Positions 20,727 to 53,806 of a stretch of 64,000 nucleotides of DNA are shown one piece after another. The position numbers and the translations under genes are program-made. This DNA comes from Amoebidium appalachense (taxonomy: Eukaryota > Ichthyosporea), in the NCBI GenBank assembly GCA_963693365.1, contig CAVNZM010000001.1, positions 8,184,001 to 8,248,000 of the forward strand. Direction: 5' to 3'. The notes below the pieces were generated by a model. That model was given only the letters and a program-made list of their open reading frames with translations. It did no database searches and was not told the DNA's origin. Numbering within the stretch: the first letter of the stretch is position 1; each line of letters begins with the position of its first letter.

Positions 20727-21024
20727 AATGGAATAATACAATTGAGGGGAAGGGTTGCTGGGTTAATGGGCTAGAGGTTTGAGTGCAGGTGCCATCTGAC
20801 GTTTGCATTCATTCACGTGTGTGCGTGCAACGCGCACTCTTGCGTGTATACATGTAACCGGTGTACGTTTTAACACGGTAGGCTGACACCATGACGCCTT
20901 TAACCCTCTCAGGTTTGCTCTTTCTTGCATCGAGCAGTTTGCACAGAAGAGGGCTGCAGACATGGACAATGAAGAGCTCGATAGGTTGCAGGATGCAAAG
21001 ATGCACAAGCAAAAGGAGGAGTGA
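14085..21024 (+). CDS. VMP1: VMP1-like vacuole membrane protein (VTT domain), 7 exons
   Basis: ER multispanning protein of the VMP1/TMEM41 (DedA/VTT) family, which in other organisms acts in autophagosome formation, ER contact sites and lipid scrambling. Exons 14085-14317, 15055-15280, 16551-16761, 17997-18167, 18712-18804, 19742-19958 and 20913-21024 keep phase and give 420 aa (human is 406). Landmarks in order: an Arg-rich cytosolic N terminus ending [43 protein letters not shown]; the signature [54 protein letters not shown]; and a Lys/Glu-rich end (MHKQKEE). Three in-frame ATGs (14085, 14091, 14112) could start it; I took the first. Introns 1-3 begin G/GT-rich and end C/CA-rich. Part of exon 6 with its donor is duplicated at about 20132-20194. 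AATAAA occurs at 21243. Confidence 0.94.
15650..16027. repeat. (AC)n-rich block in VMP1 intron 2
   Basis: Pure (AC)n near 15667-15715, 15826-15862 and 16001-16026, with AC-rich spacers. It faces a G/GT-rich first part of the same intron (15281-15555). Confidence 0.92.
17345..17466. repeat. (AC)n block in VMP1 intron 3
   Basis: CGCGCG followed by two (AC)n runs. It is preceded by T-run/G-run tracts (16991-17060, 17159-17218) and followed by about 500 bases of C/CT-rich sequence up to the exon 4 acceptor. Confidence 0.9.
20132..20194 (+). repeat. Partial duplication of VMP1 exon 6 end plus donor
   Basis: The stretch GATGCACTGCTGGCTAGGCT and onward repeats the last ~55 coding bases of exon 6 (from about 19904) with a few substitutions. 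It includes the FIAW end and a GTAAGTA donor, which is closer to consensus than the GTAAGAG donor of exon 6 itself. It lies about 230 bases downstream inside intron 6, separated by T/G tracts. It has no obvious strong acceptor of its own, so it may be a relic or a decoy donor. Confidence 0.85.
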
Positions 21025-21029
21025 GGGGA

Positions 21030-21300
21030 TATGGGTGGTTTTTAACATTGGGGTTAAACAGAGGACGATTGTTGGGGTTAAAAGATTTGAAAGTGGCGGA
21101 GTGTGGGGGGTGTCTAAGAAAATTGCTGATTGCTGAGTTAAGAAGAAGGTCGATTTCTCGGTTCAAAAATGGCTGATTGTGGGGGTTAAGGAAGGGGCCA
21201 TTATTTGAGTTAGAAAGAAGGTCGATTGTTGGGGTTAAAAAAAATAAAGGCGGAAGGAATGAACGTTAGGGTTAGAAAAAAAATGCCTAGAGGTTGCACA
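21030..21300 (+). repeat. Degenerate short tandem repeat after VMP1
   Basis: Just past the VMP1 stop, motifs such as GATTGTTGGGGTTAAAA, GATTGTGGGGGTTAAGG and GATTTCTCGGTTCAAAA recur at irregular 40-60 base spacing. It looks like an old minisatellite in the 3' flank. A possible AATAAA polyadenylation signal (21243-21248) lies inside it. Confidence 0.5.
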
Positions 21301-21448
21301 AGTCAGATCAAAGGAAGACCGAGGAATGGAAAGCTTGGATGCTGTATAGGGGGTTAAAGAAAAGGGTACGGATGTGGGATGGAGTGAAAGCATTTGGGGT
21401 TAACACACAGTAATGCATTGAGGGGACGAGCATTAATATCAGGGTGGG

Positions 21449-21494
<46 letters not shown>

Positions 21495-21959
21495 GGAAGA
21501 GTAAGTGTGTGTTTGGGTTCTTTGTCTTTCTTCCTTTCTTTCTTCTCTCGTTGTTTTTTTTGTTTTGGTTTTTTTGGACCGCATGTGCCGAAAAGGGAGG
21601 AGATGGGGTATTGTTGATTTAGTATGTGATAGGGAGCATAAGCCATGTATCGTTGGCACATGCAGGCGGTAATTTGTTCTATTGTTCAGAGGGGAGCCAG
21701 GTGCCCCCACATGTGTCAGTGGTGGTTGACCCTGGCAGCAGGCTGCAGGGCACCCCATATCTCGAGTATTCTTTGCACGTACGTTCACGAATATAGCAAT
21801 GAATCATATTGTGAATATTTGTGTGGGTTTGCTTACCGATAGTAACCTGATCCCCCCTTCTACACCACCACCACTTGCGAACACAACGCATACACGTGCA
21901 CATTCTGATATGCACACACACACACATCTCGCATACCTTGCATGCCAACACACAAACAT

Positions 21960-21993
<34 letters not shown>

Positions 21994-22033
21994 TGACACA
22001 CGATGCACGCACGCATGCGCACACATACACACG

Positions 22034-22080
<47 letters not shown>

Positions 22081-22469
22081 ACACACACACACACACACAC
22101 ACACACACCTTCCCCCGGGTCCCAATTCCGGTATTTTCACCTGAGCTTGCACTGTGACGTCGACATGCATTCCATCGCTCAGTGGCTATGAATGATACGT
22201 ACTAGAGCCGACATTTGAGATGCCAAAATATGCAATAATTACCACAGCGCATCAAATTTTCTAGGGTGTATGATTCCCATTTCTAATGCCCGTGCAAAAT
22301 GTCCTATCCCCACTTAAGTTATCTCTTATTCAGAGATATCCTTTTACTAAGTTTATCTCCTTTGTTTTTTTCTTCAACTATCTATCAGCAGTATGTTACT
22401 TGGTTTCATACTCGGTATCCTTTGCTTCATTGTTGTGATTAAGAGTATCACGGTAGGACTCTTGAGCCT

Positions 22470-22877
22470 GTGCTTATTTTTCTTTTAGTGACTCGCCTCT
22501 TTTCTTTACAATCGATGTGTAAATTAGCTACTTATATTCATCCTTCCTCTCGTAAACCTACTACCCTTACTGATAAATTTGCAATCCTAACCCCGTCTTG
22601 CGATATTGCTTGGAAATGTTTATTTTGGCGTTGTAATCTTTCTTTTCATAAACGTTTGTTCCACTTTTGCGCGGAATCCTTATCTCGTAAACACTTAGAT
22701 AGATGCATTTATTTATCTCAGATTATTCCGTTAGAAGTTCGCAGACTGGCTTATTTAGATAATCCTGATATTACATCTATTGATTGTCTAATGAGTTTTC
22801 TAGGGTGTATGATTGTTTTAGTCATCATCTCCTCGATGTCCGAGAGTAGGGGGGGTTTTGTGTTTCTTCTTCACTGA
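22470..22877 (+). CDS. Unrecognised 135-codon ORF in an AT-rich island
   Basis: An open frame of 135 codons in DNA that is clearly more AT-rich than the flanks and free of microsatellites. The peptide is Leu-, Cys- and Ser-rich (RCNLSFHKRLFHFCAESLS, IPLEVRRLAYLDNPDITS). The 18-base string TTTCTAGGGTGTATGATT occurs near 22258 and again near 22798, about 540 bases apart. I recognise no family. It could be a relic of inserted DNA or chance. Confidence 0.18.
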   Translation: MLIFLLVTRLFSLQSMCKLATYIHPSSRKPTTLTDKFAILTPSCDIAWKCLFWRCNLSFHKRLFHFCAESLSRKHLDRCIYLSQIIPLEVRRLAYLDNPDITSIDCLMSFLGCMIVLVIISSMSESRGGFVFLLH

Positions 22878-23074
22878 GATATCTGTGACATCTCGATTGC
22901 CTCTACTTTGACGAGCATTTCAAAATAGTCATTATAAAAATTTAAAAAAATCGCTGTACACGCACACACGTGCCGAGTACACACAAACATTGTGCAGTAG
23001 CACACACATGTGTGGACACGGGCGCAAGTTTGCGGGCACACAAGAGCACCCCCCCCCCCCCCCCCCCCCCCTGC

Positions 23075-23115
<41 letters not shown>

Positions 23116-23564
23116 CCCCCCCCCCTCCACACACACACACACACGTACACACACACGAACCCAGTGCCCGCCCAACCACCACGATCTCTACCGCCACCAC
23201 CACCACCCGAGCCCACCCCTACACCCCCACCCAAACACACACATGATGCATTATAAAAAGGAAATGAAAAGAAATCAAGAACTTCGGATAATGTATATAT
23301 ACATATGTACAGCGCGCTCTGTAGCTCAATTTTGTTAGGCTGTACTCGTCGAGGCAGCATGCATGATCCGAGCATCAGCACGTACTCCATGAATTATGAA
23401 CTATTGACTCTTCATTGTTTTGTTGTGTAACCCCCGTCCTACCTCCACACCACGCCCCCACATCTAGATTTTACTGGGTATGATATACCGGCACAGCAGC
23501 ACCAATCACATCAAGTGTTATTTTTTCAGTTTTACATAGTGTACAATGCCACGGTCTCGCGTGC

Positions 23565-24107
23565 ATGATAAACCCGTACTATTTGATCACTCACAATCAG
23601 TATACGATGCTTCGTGTGCATACAGACCCTCGCGATTTAGTGTTGACTTTACTATTTAAGAAGCACATCGTGTACACAATCTCGCATCTGCAAGCACACA
23701 AACCCATCAAATCACCTAATTCACCACACACTCATTCTGACCTAATTGAACAACTCTCTCTACCGGTGGTAGTGGGCGGGTTCTTAGTGGCTGAAGGGCA
23801 GTGCTTACGCCAGCACTGCGCCAACTTAGCCAAAAGGAACCGGCACACACCCTACCTGGGACAGCCCAAAAACATCAGCACACGGTTTAAATTTCTGTGG
23901 TACTCAACTCACAATCGATCTCGATCAACCCTGAGATTACATGATTACCACCGCGGTCATCACCAGCGACCCTTATTTCTAATTTTCAATAACTTCAACG
24001 AACGGATGTTGTCTTTTCATAATACATCACTGCTAAAAAATAGAACCAATCAAATCATGATTAATCAATTTAATGACATCCTACATTTTCGACCGCAAAT
24101 CTTTTAG
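23565..24107 (+). CDS. Unrecognised 180-codon ORF in an AT-rich island
   Basis: Uninterrupted ATG-to-stop frame of 180 codons, with base use unlike the neighbouring genes. The peptide is rich in Asn, His, Leu and Arg (LPVVVGGFLVAEGQCLRQHC, FLIFNNFNERMLSFHN) with no domain I know and no signal peptide. It sits tail to tail with the BTB/WD40 gene, whose stop is at 24234. Length in AT-rich DNA gives some weight to a real or recently dead gene, but there is no family support. Confidence 0.25.
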   Translation: MINPYYLITHNQYTMLRVHTDPRDLVLTLLFKKHIVYTISHLQAHKPIKSPNSPHTHSDLIEQLSLPVVVGGFLVAEGQCLRQHCANLAKRNRHTPYLGQPKNISTRFKFLWYSTHNRSRSTLRLHDYHRGHHQRPLFLIFNNFNERMLSFHNTSLLKNRTNQIMINQFNDILHFRPQIF

Positions 24108-24233
24108 ATTTTCCAAATTTACCATACTGCATCATCAAACATTGCGTATCTACCCATTCAAATTCATATCACATCACTCACTTCAACACCAATCCCGCAT
24201 GATATTATAAATATATAAGCACAAACCAACCAA

Positions 24234-31297
<7,064 letters not shown>

Positions 31298-32370
31298 GTT
31301 TAAACTATCTTTTACGCCCGTAACGGGCACCTTTGAGAGTTGTGCTGCTATGTGGTTGGTGGTGTCCACTACTCCAATAACAAATGACTTACTGAGGTTG
31401 GTGTTACACGCACGTGTGTGGCAAAAACCTTTGGTTTGGCTCCTAACCAAACCTCTTCTTTCAAATTTAAAGGTACGTTCCTGTTATTTCTTTACACCAG
31501 TAATGTCAGTAATAAGCAAGGCCAGAACGTTATCGAAAGAAACGACGTGGCCTTTTAGTAGTACTTCACTAAGTCGTGCGTTCACTTCGCTGTTCACTTT
31601 GTTCAAATGAAATACAAGCCCTTGGCACTGCAATCCTGAACCCAAGTAGATGACTCAATTGCTCACTGTTTATGCAATGGCATGCGAAAAAAGTGAACCG
31701 TTGGGCTAAAATAACATCAACTCTAGGTCTTATTTCATCACAAAATGTGCTATTTGGAGTAAAATACTTGCAAAAGGTATGATCCGAGTCACAGGACCAA
31801 CTTTAAACAAAACAAAAAGGTGAGCCACGAAAGCCTGGCAGAGCCAACAGCCACGCGTTGATTCGACGATGCACGATAAGCAGATGAATGATGATTGGAA
31901 GACACTAAAACTAGATGCTTTACTGACTCTAAACCAATCAAAAAGGGATGTGCCAGTGCCTTTAGCTATATATATGGCTTTCCCGCGCAGATCTAATATC
32001 CGTTATCTTATATATAATTCGTTTTATTCGTCACAATAAATCTTGAAATTCGCCGATTCTCAAGAACGCTTTTTCCCGCGCAGATCTAATATCCGTTATC
32101 TTGTATATAATTCGTTTTATTCGTCACAATAAATCTTGAAATTCGCCGATTCTCAAGTTTTTGATTGGTTGAAAGTTTTATTGGGAGCCAGTAGAGATCT
32201 CGGCTTTTGGCGCGGCCCGCCCCGATTTGAAAACTTGCATTCCTGTGCACGTGCGTGTACGGTGTGCGTGTCTGTGCCGAGACTGTGCGTACGTACGTGC
32301 GTGTGGCGTGCATATCAAGAACGTGTTTGGTCTACCACGGAATACACGTGTATTCAGTAGCGCGCACACC
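31298..32370. promoter_or_regulatory. Shared divergent promoter region of BTB/WD40 gene and HIS6
   Basis: About 1.07 kb separates the two start codons, which point away from each other. It is one of the few long stretches free of microsatellites. It contains TATA-like strings (TATATATA near 31967, TATATATAATTC near 32010) within or next to a 93 bp tandem duplication. It probably carries both promoters. No specific factor site is assigned. Confidence 0.5.
31979..32156. repeat. 93 bp tandem duplication upstream of HIS6
   Basis: Two near-identical copies in direct orientation, beginning TTTCCCGCGCAG at about 31979 and 32072 and running to CGATTCTCAAG. They differ at only a few bases (TTATATATAA versus TTGTATATAA). 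Each copy carries CCCGCGCAGATCT, a TATA-like string and TCGTCACAATAAA. The duplicate ends about 215 bases before the HIS6 start. Confidence 0.93.
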
Positions 32371-41577
<9,207 letters not shown>

Positions 41578-42060
41578 ATTTAAATGCATGAATGGGTTGA
41601 GTTGATTGACCACATAGTTTTATATAAAAATTTTGTGTGCTGAAACTTATCATAAAGCTTGCCACAAATGAAAGATATAAAAACAATGCCGAATTTAATT
41701 AGGTGCAAATTGTAGTGTCGGCACCCTGGTGGAGTGTCCCAAAACTGCAGTTGCTTGTTGATTTGATTGGCCAAAAGTCATATGGGTGCTGGACACGAAT
41801 GTATTGCATTGTTCACAAAGAATTACGATTTTCCGCGAGGATCCTTGTAAGAGTTTGCACTGGGCTGTTTGTTGTGGCATATGTGTGAACGTGCACATAT
41901 TTTCTTTAAAGCGCCTAAAGCTCCTATGGTGGTGGAATCCGGCAAAAATGTGTGCATATATCTGTGTGTACATTTGGATTTGTGTTCGTTTGTCACTGGG
42001 TGTGTTTGTGTGTGTGTGTGTGCACGTGTATGTTCACAATGTGTGTGTTTGTGTGGGTGT

Positions 42061-42094
<34 letters not shown>

Positions 42095-42220
42095 TTGTCA
42101 CGTTGCACGATCATGGCCATGGTGTGTGTCCCCTCCCCCCCCCTCCCCCAGGCTGTCCTGTGGGTCCTTTCTCCGGGTTGTTTTTTTTTTTGTTTTTTTT
42201 TGTTTTGTTTTTTGTTCCGG

Positions 42221-42268
<48 letters not shown>

Positions 42269-42536
42269 GAAAATGTGTGCATATCTGTACATTTGGACGT
42301 GTTCGTTTGTTACTGGATGTGTTTGTGTGTGTCACAGTGGTGTGTGTGTGTGCACGTGTGTTTAACAATGTGTGTGTGTGTATGTCCGTGTCACGGTGAA
42401 CGGTGTACATGTGTGATTCTCTCTCTCTCTCCCCCCCCCCCCCAACACCACCACCACCACCACAAAAAAAAAAAAAAAAAAAAAGAAGGAGAAAAAAATG
42501 AAAAAGAAGAAAGAAAACGGATGAACCCACAGGAAG

Positions 42537-42566
<30 letters not shown>

Positions 42567-42567
<1 letters not shown>

Positions 42568-42991
42568 ATAGGGCAGTCTTCAGCGCGTACCTAAAAAAAT
42601 GAAAAAATCGCACATACGAGACGGACAGGACTTCAGAATTCAAGATTACGTCATGGCAGGGTTGCCTGATCCGCGGCCGCGGCACGTAAACTAAAAATGT
42701 CACAACTGAAGTTTTGAAGCGCAGTCTGTTGCATGCACGTGAAAGCAATTTCTTTCTTTTTTTTTTTTTTTTTGTGTGTGTGTGTGTGTGTGTGGGTTGG
42801 GGGGGGGGGGGGGAGGGGGGAGGGGGGGGGAGGCAAAGGGTAGTCTTCAGCGCGTACCTAAAAAAATGAAAAAATCGCACATATGACGGACAGGACTTCT
42901 TCAAGATAACGTCATGGAAGGCAGGGTTGTCCTGTGAGTTCTTTCTTTCTTTTTTTTTTTTTTTTTTTTTTTTGGTGTGTGTGTGTGTTGT

Positions 42992-43032
<41 letters not shown>

Positions 43033-43190
43033 ATAGGGTAGTCTTCAGCGTGTACCTAAGAAAATGAAAAAATCGCACATATGACGGACAGGACTTCTTC
43101 AAGATTACGTCATGGAAGGCAGGGTTGCCTGATCCGCGGACGCAGCACGCAAAAATGTCACCACTGAAGTTTTGAAGTGCAGTCTGAACT
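42567..43190 (+). repeat. Three diverged copies of a repeat directly upstream of the MYND gene
   Basis: Copies start near 42567, 42834 and 43031. Each contains GGGYAGTCTTCAGCG, then AAATGAAAAAATCGCACATA and GGACAGGACTTC; copies 1 and 3 continue to CTGAAGTTTTGAAG, the third ending at the start codon of the MYND gene. In front of each lies a poly-G run, which for copies 2 and 3 is preceded by T-run and GT repeat. Seen on the minus strand, each unit is followed by poly-C, then CA repeat, then poly-A. A minus-strand frame reads through the array but follows the repeat, so I do not call it a gene. Confidence 0.88.
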
Positions 43191-43196
43191 TCCGCC

Positions 43197-44569
43197 ATGT
43201 CCCACACTACTACTACTCCCACACCTCCCCAGGGTGATGCCGTGGCCGAAAGTCTCCACTATTCCATACTTGCAGCCGCACAGCGTAGGAATGACTTCGG
43301 CGGCTTTCCCTACGTGTTGGTAACCGCTGATTCCCTACGGGAATTTGAAGACATGTACTCGAAGTTGTACGGCCTTGTTGCACAAACAAAAAGCCCCTTT
43401 GAGGTAACCGAGGCAGATCACGCTGCAGGGCGCAAGCTGCAGGCAGAGTGTGAAAAAGACCCAAACGGTGTGCTTCTGTTTTACGGCGTCGGGGCGGTGG
43501 CACTAAGTGTGCTCTCCAAGAGCGTTGGTTGGCGGATTGAGATGAGCAACCATGGCTGTGATGTCGCCGTTATGTCAAAGGACAAGATGTTCGTAGTGCA
43601 AGTTGGTGCTGCGAGGAGTACCGTGAGCATTCGAACCTTGGAAGGAAGTGAAGTACGCGGTGTTGCTGGAAAACAAAAAATTCACGAGTTGCTACGAGCA
43701 GCACTTGAGCCTGCCGCACAGACAAAAGAATGGTTAGCGATCAGAGCTGTCTTCGCACAGGTGAAAGTGTCGCAAAAGGTGAGAAGCAAGGCATCACGGT
43801 ACAGAAAAAATGCTCGAAATAAACACTCGGTTTCTCGATTACTTCATGGACTCCACAGGTGCCCTGTCCAACCGACAGTCACGACAGAACGAACCCAAAC
43901 TTGCAAATTCCGACCATACACTTTTCTTTTTGGTATTGAGCTACGCCCTATGCTTTGGCTATAGTTTTGCAAGATGAAGCCGCGGCCGGGAAGTTCGCTC
44001 GAATGGGGGTTAAGCAGGCAAGGGAACCGGCTGACGACGAAAGGAAGTTGTACTATCTGAACTGCCTAGGGAGACATTTGATTCGCGTTGGAAAGTTACA
44101 CGAAGCGGAAGAAACATTCATCGAAGCGCAACAGTTTGTCGGCCGATCCTGTGTTACGGGCAAGCGGCAATGGTTGGAAGGTATCGCCTCGGAGTTGGCA
44201 ATCCTCTACCTGGAGAACCGCGGCCGGATGGACCCATTCCATTTCAAAGCACGGGCGCTCTGGGACAGTCTTGGATTAAAGGACGGGGAGGTTGCTTTCG
44301 GGGGGTTTTCTAGGTCTCTTGATGATGCTGGCCGTCTCTGTTTCACACTTGATCGCCATCCAGATGCTGAGAGATTGGCAAAGGCAAAATATCTGGAGGA
44401 GGCCGACACCCTCATGCGCAGTGTTTCATGTAACGGTTGCCTAAAACGCGGTAATTTTAAGCTCTGTGCTGGGTGCCAGAGGGTATCTTATTGTGGCCGC
44501 GAGTGCCAGATTGCTGACTGGAAGGAAGGGCACAAAGATGTTTGTAAGCAGCTGGCTTCGGAGAAGTAG
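43197..44569 (+). CDS. MYND zinc-finger protein, 2 exons
   Basis: Unknown function. The C terminus is a MYND finger: CNGC, 10 residues, CAGC, then YCGREC and HKDVC, giving the eight Cys/His ligands. MYND fingers usually bind proline-rich partners. The middle has a TPR-like stretch (LYYLNCLGRHLIRVGKLHEA EETF, written with a break). The N-terminal part (SLHYSILAAAQRRNDFGGF, VLLFYGVGAVALSVLSKS) matches nothing I know. The ATG at 43197 has a good context (CCGCCATGT). Exon 1 probably ends at 43778 (AAG/GTGAGA). Exon 2 keeps phase if it begins at 43994, but the acceptor CTATAG at 43963-43964 looks better placed and would need a different donor phase, so the junction is uncertain. With 43994 the product is 385 aa. 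Copy 3 of an upstream triplicated repeat ends at the start codon. Confidence 0.82.
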
Positions 44570-44717
44570 TAGTGAGTCTGGGTGCCCCATTGAGAGCCTG
44601 GATGGTTATGGCCCTTCTTAAGTGTGTTTGGAGCTAACGGTTGGTGGTGTCAGTAAGGGAGTGCGTGAAGTTGAGTTCGAGTGGTGTGTGTTTGTGTGTG
44701 TTTGTGTGTGTTGGGGG

Positions 44718-44751
<34 letters not shown>

Positions 44752-45977
44752 AAGTTTGAGCCTTGTGTGTGTGACGGTATGTATGTGTGTGTGTGTGTAT
44801 GTAGCTTGTACATCACGGCAAAGTTGCTGATTGCTTGTCCAAATGTTTTGATGAGGTGGCTGTTCTTGCTTGAACGAGCGCCTTAGACTGATGCATGTAT
44901 CATATATTGAACCCCTGTATATAAGGTATGCCGCCTTGAGGTAGTACAGCTATGGATCCTGCAGTACCTTATGGCGATTTGTCCAGCCCCCCCCCCCCCC
45001 CCCCCCCCCCCCCCCCACCCCCCCTCCCCCTCCTCCCACACACACACACACGCGCCCGTACACATTCTAACTCCCCCTGTGGGATACGTACTGTACACGT
45101 GCAGGTGTCATGGAATGTGTGTGGGTGTGCGGGCGGGGGAGAGAGGAGGGGGGGGGGGGGGGGAGGGGGGGGGGGGGGCAAGAGCTTCTCGTTGGTGTAT
45201 TGACATTTGATGTACGTACTGTATGCATTTATGCATGCCCCTGTCGGGAGTCGGGAATGGTGGTGCTGGAAAGGACGTGGCAGCCGTGGCAGGAGTCGGG
45301 AGACAGCCGACGGCCATTTGTTTGTTCGTGTGTGTGGTGGTGGTGGCGGTGGTGGTTTGGTACATGAAGCTGAGGGACGGGGGGAAGGGGGGGGGGGGGG
45401 GGGGAGGGAGGGGGAGGGGGGAGGAGGAGGAGGAGGGAGGGAGGGAGAGGAGGAGGAGGAGGGAGGGAGGGAGAGGGGGTGGTGGAAGAGTATACTTGCA
45501 GGACATGGTCTGGGTAACGAGGGCGGGTGAGAGTGGGAGGGGGGGTTTTCAAGGCCAAGGTACTGTTCTACATTTCGCGAACTTCGTGAACTATCGGAGA
45601 GAGTCGTCTATGACACCGACATATGTTCAAATATGGCAGCACCATATATATCAGCATATGTACATGTTATGCCCACGCCATCATTTTCATGCAATTTCAC
45701 TCGGTTGGCCGGTTCTGCTAGATGTATTCTAGACAATCGATATCGGGGAGCCTTAAGCTCTTATATTTCCATGTTTCTACATACAACCAGTGTTGAACAT
45801 AGGCGCACAGAGCAGCTCACAATCAGTTTCCTATACGATGTACGCCTACGTGCATGTGAAATTGTACGAATGTGTCAGTGTGCGCTTGCCGGTGAGAGAG
45901 AGAGAGAGTGTGTGTGTGTGTGCGTGCGTACACGTGTGGTGTAAAGTGTGTGTTCGGGTGTCTGTGAAAGTATGTGA

Positions 45978-46009
<32 letters not shown>

Positions 46010-46207
46010 TGTCTGTGTGGGTGCATGTGTGTTAAGCATTTGACTATGCGTGTGCGCCAGCGTATGTCTCCACTATCCTCCAGAAATCCCCCAGCCCCCT
46101 CTCCCCCCTAACCTCGGAGTCGTCCATCCCCCCTCCTCCCTCCATCCCCCCCCCCCCCCTTCCCCCCCCCCCCCCCCCCCCCCCGGCTCCCCGCTTCATT
46201 ATATTTC
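44570..46207. other. Intergenic region between convergent MYND and FAM210-like genes
   Basis: Holds poly-G (44710-44748), poly-C (44989-45016), G-rich tracts (45140-45480) and GT repeats (45909-46010). 45560-45860 is unique sequence in which I see no gene. Confidence 0.55.
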
Positions 46208-51807
<5,600 letters not shown>

Positions 51808-51992
51808 GGTTGATGAAGGAAAACGGAAGGAGTAGTGGTTGTGAAACAGTAGCTTTGAGAGAAACGAGAATGTTTTTCAAGTTTTGCTGTTTTGCCATCG
51901 ATCGGAGACTTGAACTTTATCGTGATGCTCTTTCAGCCAATAAGATCGCTGCAGATCTATTCAAATAACCCTCCGACCTGAGTCCCCCGGCC

Positions 51993-52030
<38 letters not shown>

Positions 52031-52134
52031 CCCTCCATAGCTAGACCCTCCCTTTCCACCCTCCCCCCCCCCCCCTCCCCCCCCCCCCCCCTCCCCTCTT
52101 GGCTACGTACCACGTGCACCACCACCATAAATTC

Positions 52135-52189
<55 letters not shown>

Positions 52190-52504
52190 TTCACCCCCGG
52201 GCCCCGAGGCGCCCCCTGGAAATCATCATCGGATACGTATCCACAGGTCCAACATGGATGTACACACACACAAACACACACATGCACACCAGCTGCCGCG
52301 GCGATTCCTTGAGGGAAGCTGAGAAACTGAGATAAATTAAATGCAAATGGGGGACTGCCCACCGGTGCACCATGGCCACAGTGCACGTGCAGGGTGTAAG
52401 CCTTGTGTGTCACGGTTGGGTACATGTAAACCTAGCCCCGGGGGGGGCGGAGGGGAGAAGAGAGGTGGGGGGGGGGGGGGGGGTACACAGACACTCACAC
52501 AATG

Positions 52505-53055
52505 CATACACAAGTTCAGATGGATTTAGATCTTAGTGAAGAAAGGCGAAGTTTGAAACATCATCCCACGCGCTTTCGACATTTTCAAAAGTTTATTTTT
52601 AATATTTAACACTGACTGAGAGCCACGGTACACAAAGCACAATTGCACTTGTCAAAGAAGCCTCCCATATTCAGTTATACATGCACACAAGTTATGCTAC
52701 AAATTAAAACATGCATATCATACGGTACATTATACCACACACTACTACTTCTAGGGCGCATGATGAAGTTGAGTTCATTAATGAATGATTATCATTTACC
52801 TTTAAAGCCTCTATCAAATATTACAAGTGTTGACAGAAGCCTTGCACCATACAACCGTTACATTAAAAGGAAAGAAGAATCTTCAGTATGATTATACTGT
52901 GTAAAATATAATAATCATGGCCTCCATATGGAAACTCAGGAACCTAAAAAGACCGGTTTGAAAATGTTACTAATAGCTAGTCACTAACAGGTCTGCCATT
53001 TGAAACCGGTGGCGCGCCTAAAAAATCTGCCAACTGCAACCGATTCATTCGCATA

Positions 53056-53098
<43 letters not shown>

Positions 53099-53235
53099 AC
53101 ACACACACACACACACCACCACCACCACCACCACCACCACCTCCTCCTCCTCCTCCTCCTCCTCCTCCTCCTCCTTCTCCCCCTACCCCGGGAAGAAATA
53201 CATAGATATACATACACACACTGTGCACATATCAA
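52505..53235 (+). repeat. Repeat A, copy 1
   Basis: Diverged homologue of 61262-61850 in the same orientation. Shared blocks in order: GATCT(C/T)AGTGAAG, ATTTAACA..GAGCCACG, a CATACAACCGTTA block, a GAAACTC block, TTTGAAACC, a poly-C run, then GGGAA(G/T)AAATACATA-like DNA. Confidence 0.8.
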
Positions 53236-53320
53236 TATGATACAATATAATAATAATTAAAAGTCCTAACAGCGGTCTGTCATTATCAAGAGGAGGGGGA
53301 GGGAAAGGGGGAGGGAAGGT

Positions 53321-53360
<40 letters not shown>

Positions 53361-53762
53361 ATGATAGTGATTTCACTGTGCATTCCAAATATTCAATGTG
53401 ACTAAAATAATCGAGATATGCACATTGTCAACGTAATATAAACTGTCCCACAATCGCAGGATGGATGTTGTTGGTGATAACGAAGGTGACTTGTGGGAAG
53501 GTTTCTCTGGGTGATCTGCAACAGAATTGCTGCATCTGGCCCAAGTAAGGTCATGGCTGCAGCGCAAACGGTGTGTCAATGTTGGAGCTTATACAAATAC
53601 ATCACCACAAAGAATTGCTAAACTGACCACATACCCGACTCCCCCCCCCCCCCCCCCCCCCCTCCCCTCCCCTCCGCCTCCTCCCTCCCTCTCTCCCCAT
53701 TTCCCCACTCCCCGCCTCCTCCGAGTCCTCCCCCCTTCTCCCCCCTTTTCTTCAGGAGGCTC

Positions 53763-53806
<44 letters not shown>

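Larger units (their letters stand above)
21025..24233. other. AT-rich intergenic island between convergent VMP1 and BTB/WD40 genes
   Basis: 22190-22900 and 23240-24233 are AT-rich and free of microsatellites, in contrast to the rest of the window. Poly-C/CA tracts fill 21900-22110 and 23050-23150. Two ORFs are listed separately. Confidence 0.6.

Noticed and set aside
42362-43222. 286-codon minus-strand ORF upstream of the MYND gene
   Set aside because: The frame repeats the same peptide (SYVRFFHF...) because the DNA repeats, and it crosses poly-C, CA and poly-A tracts.
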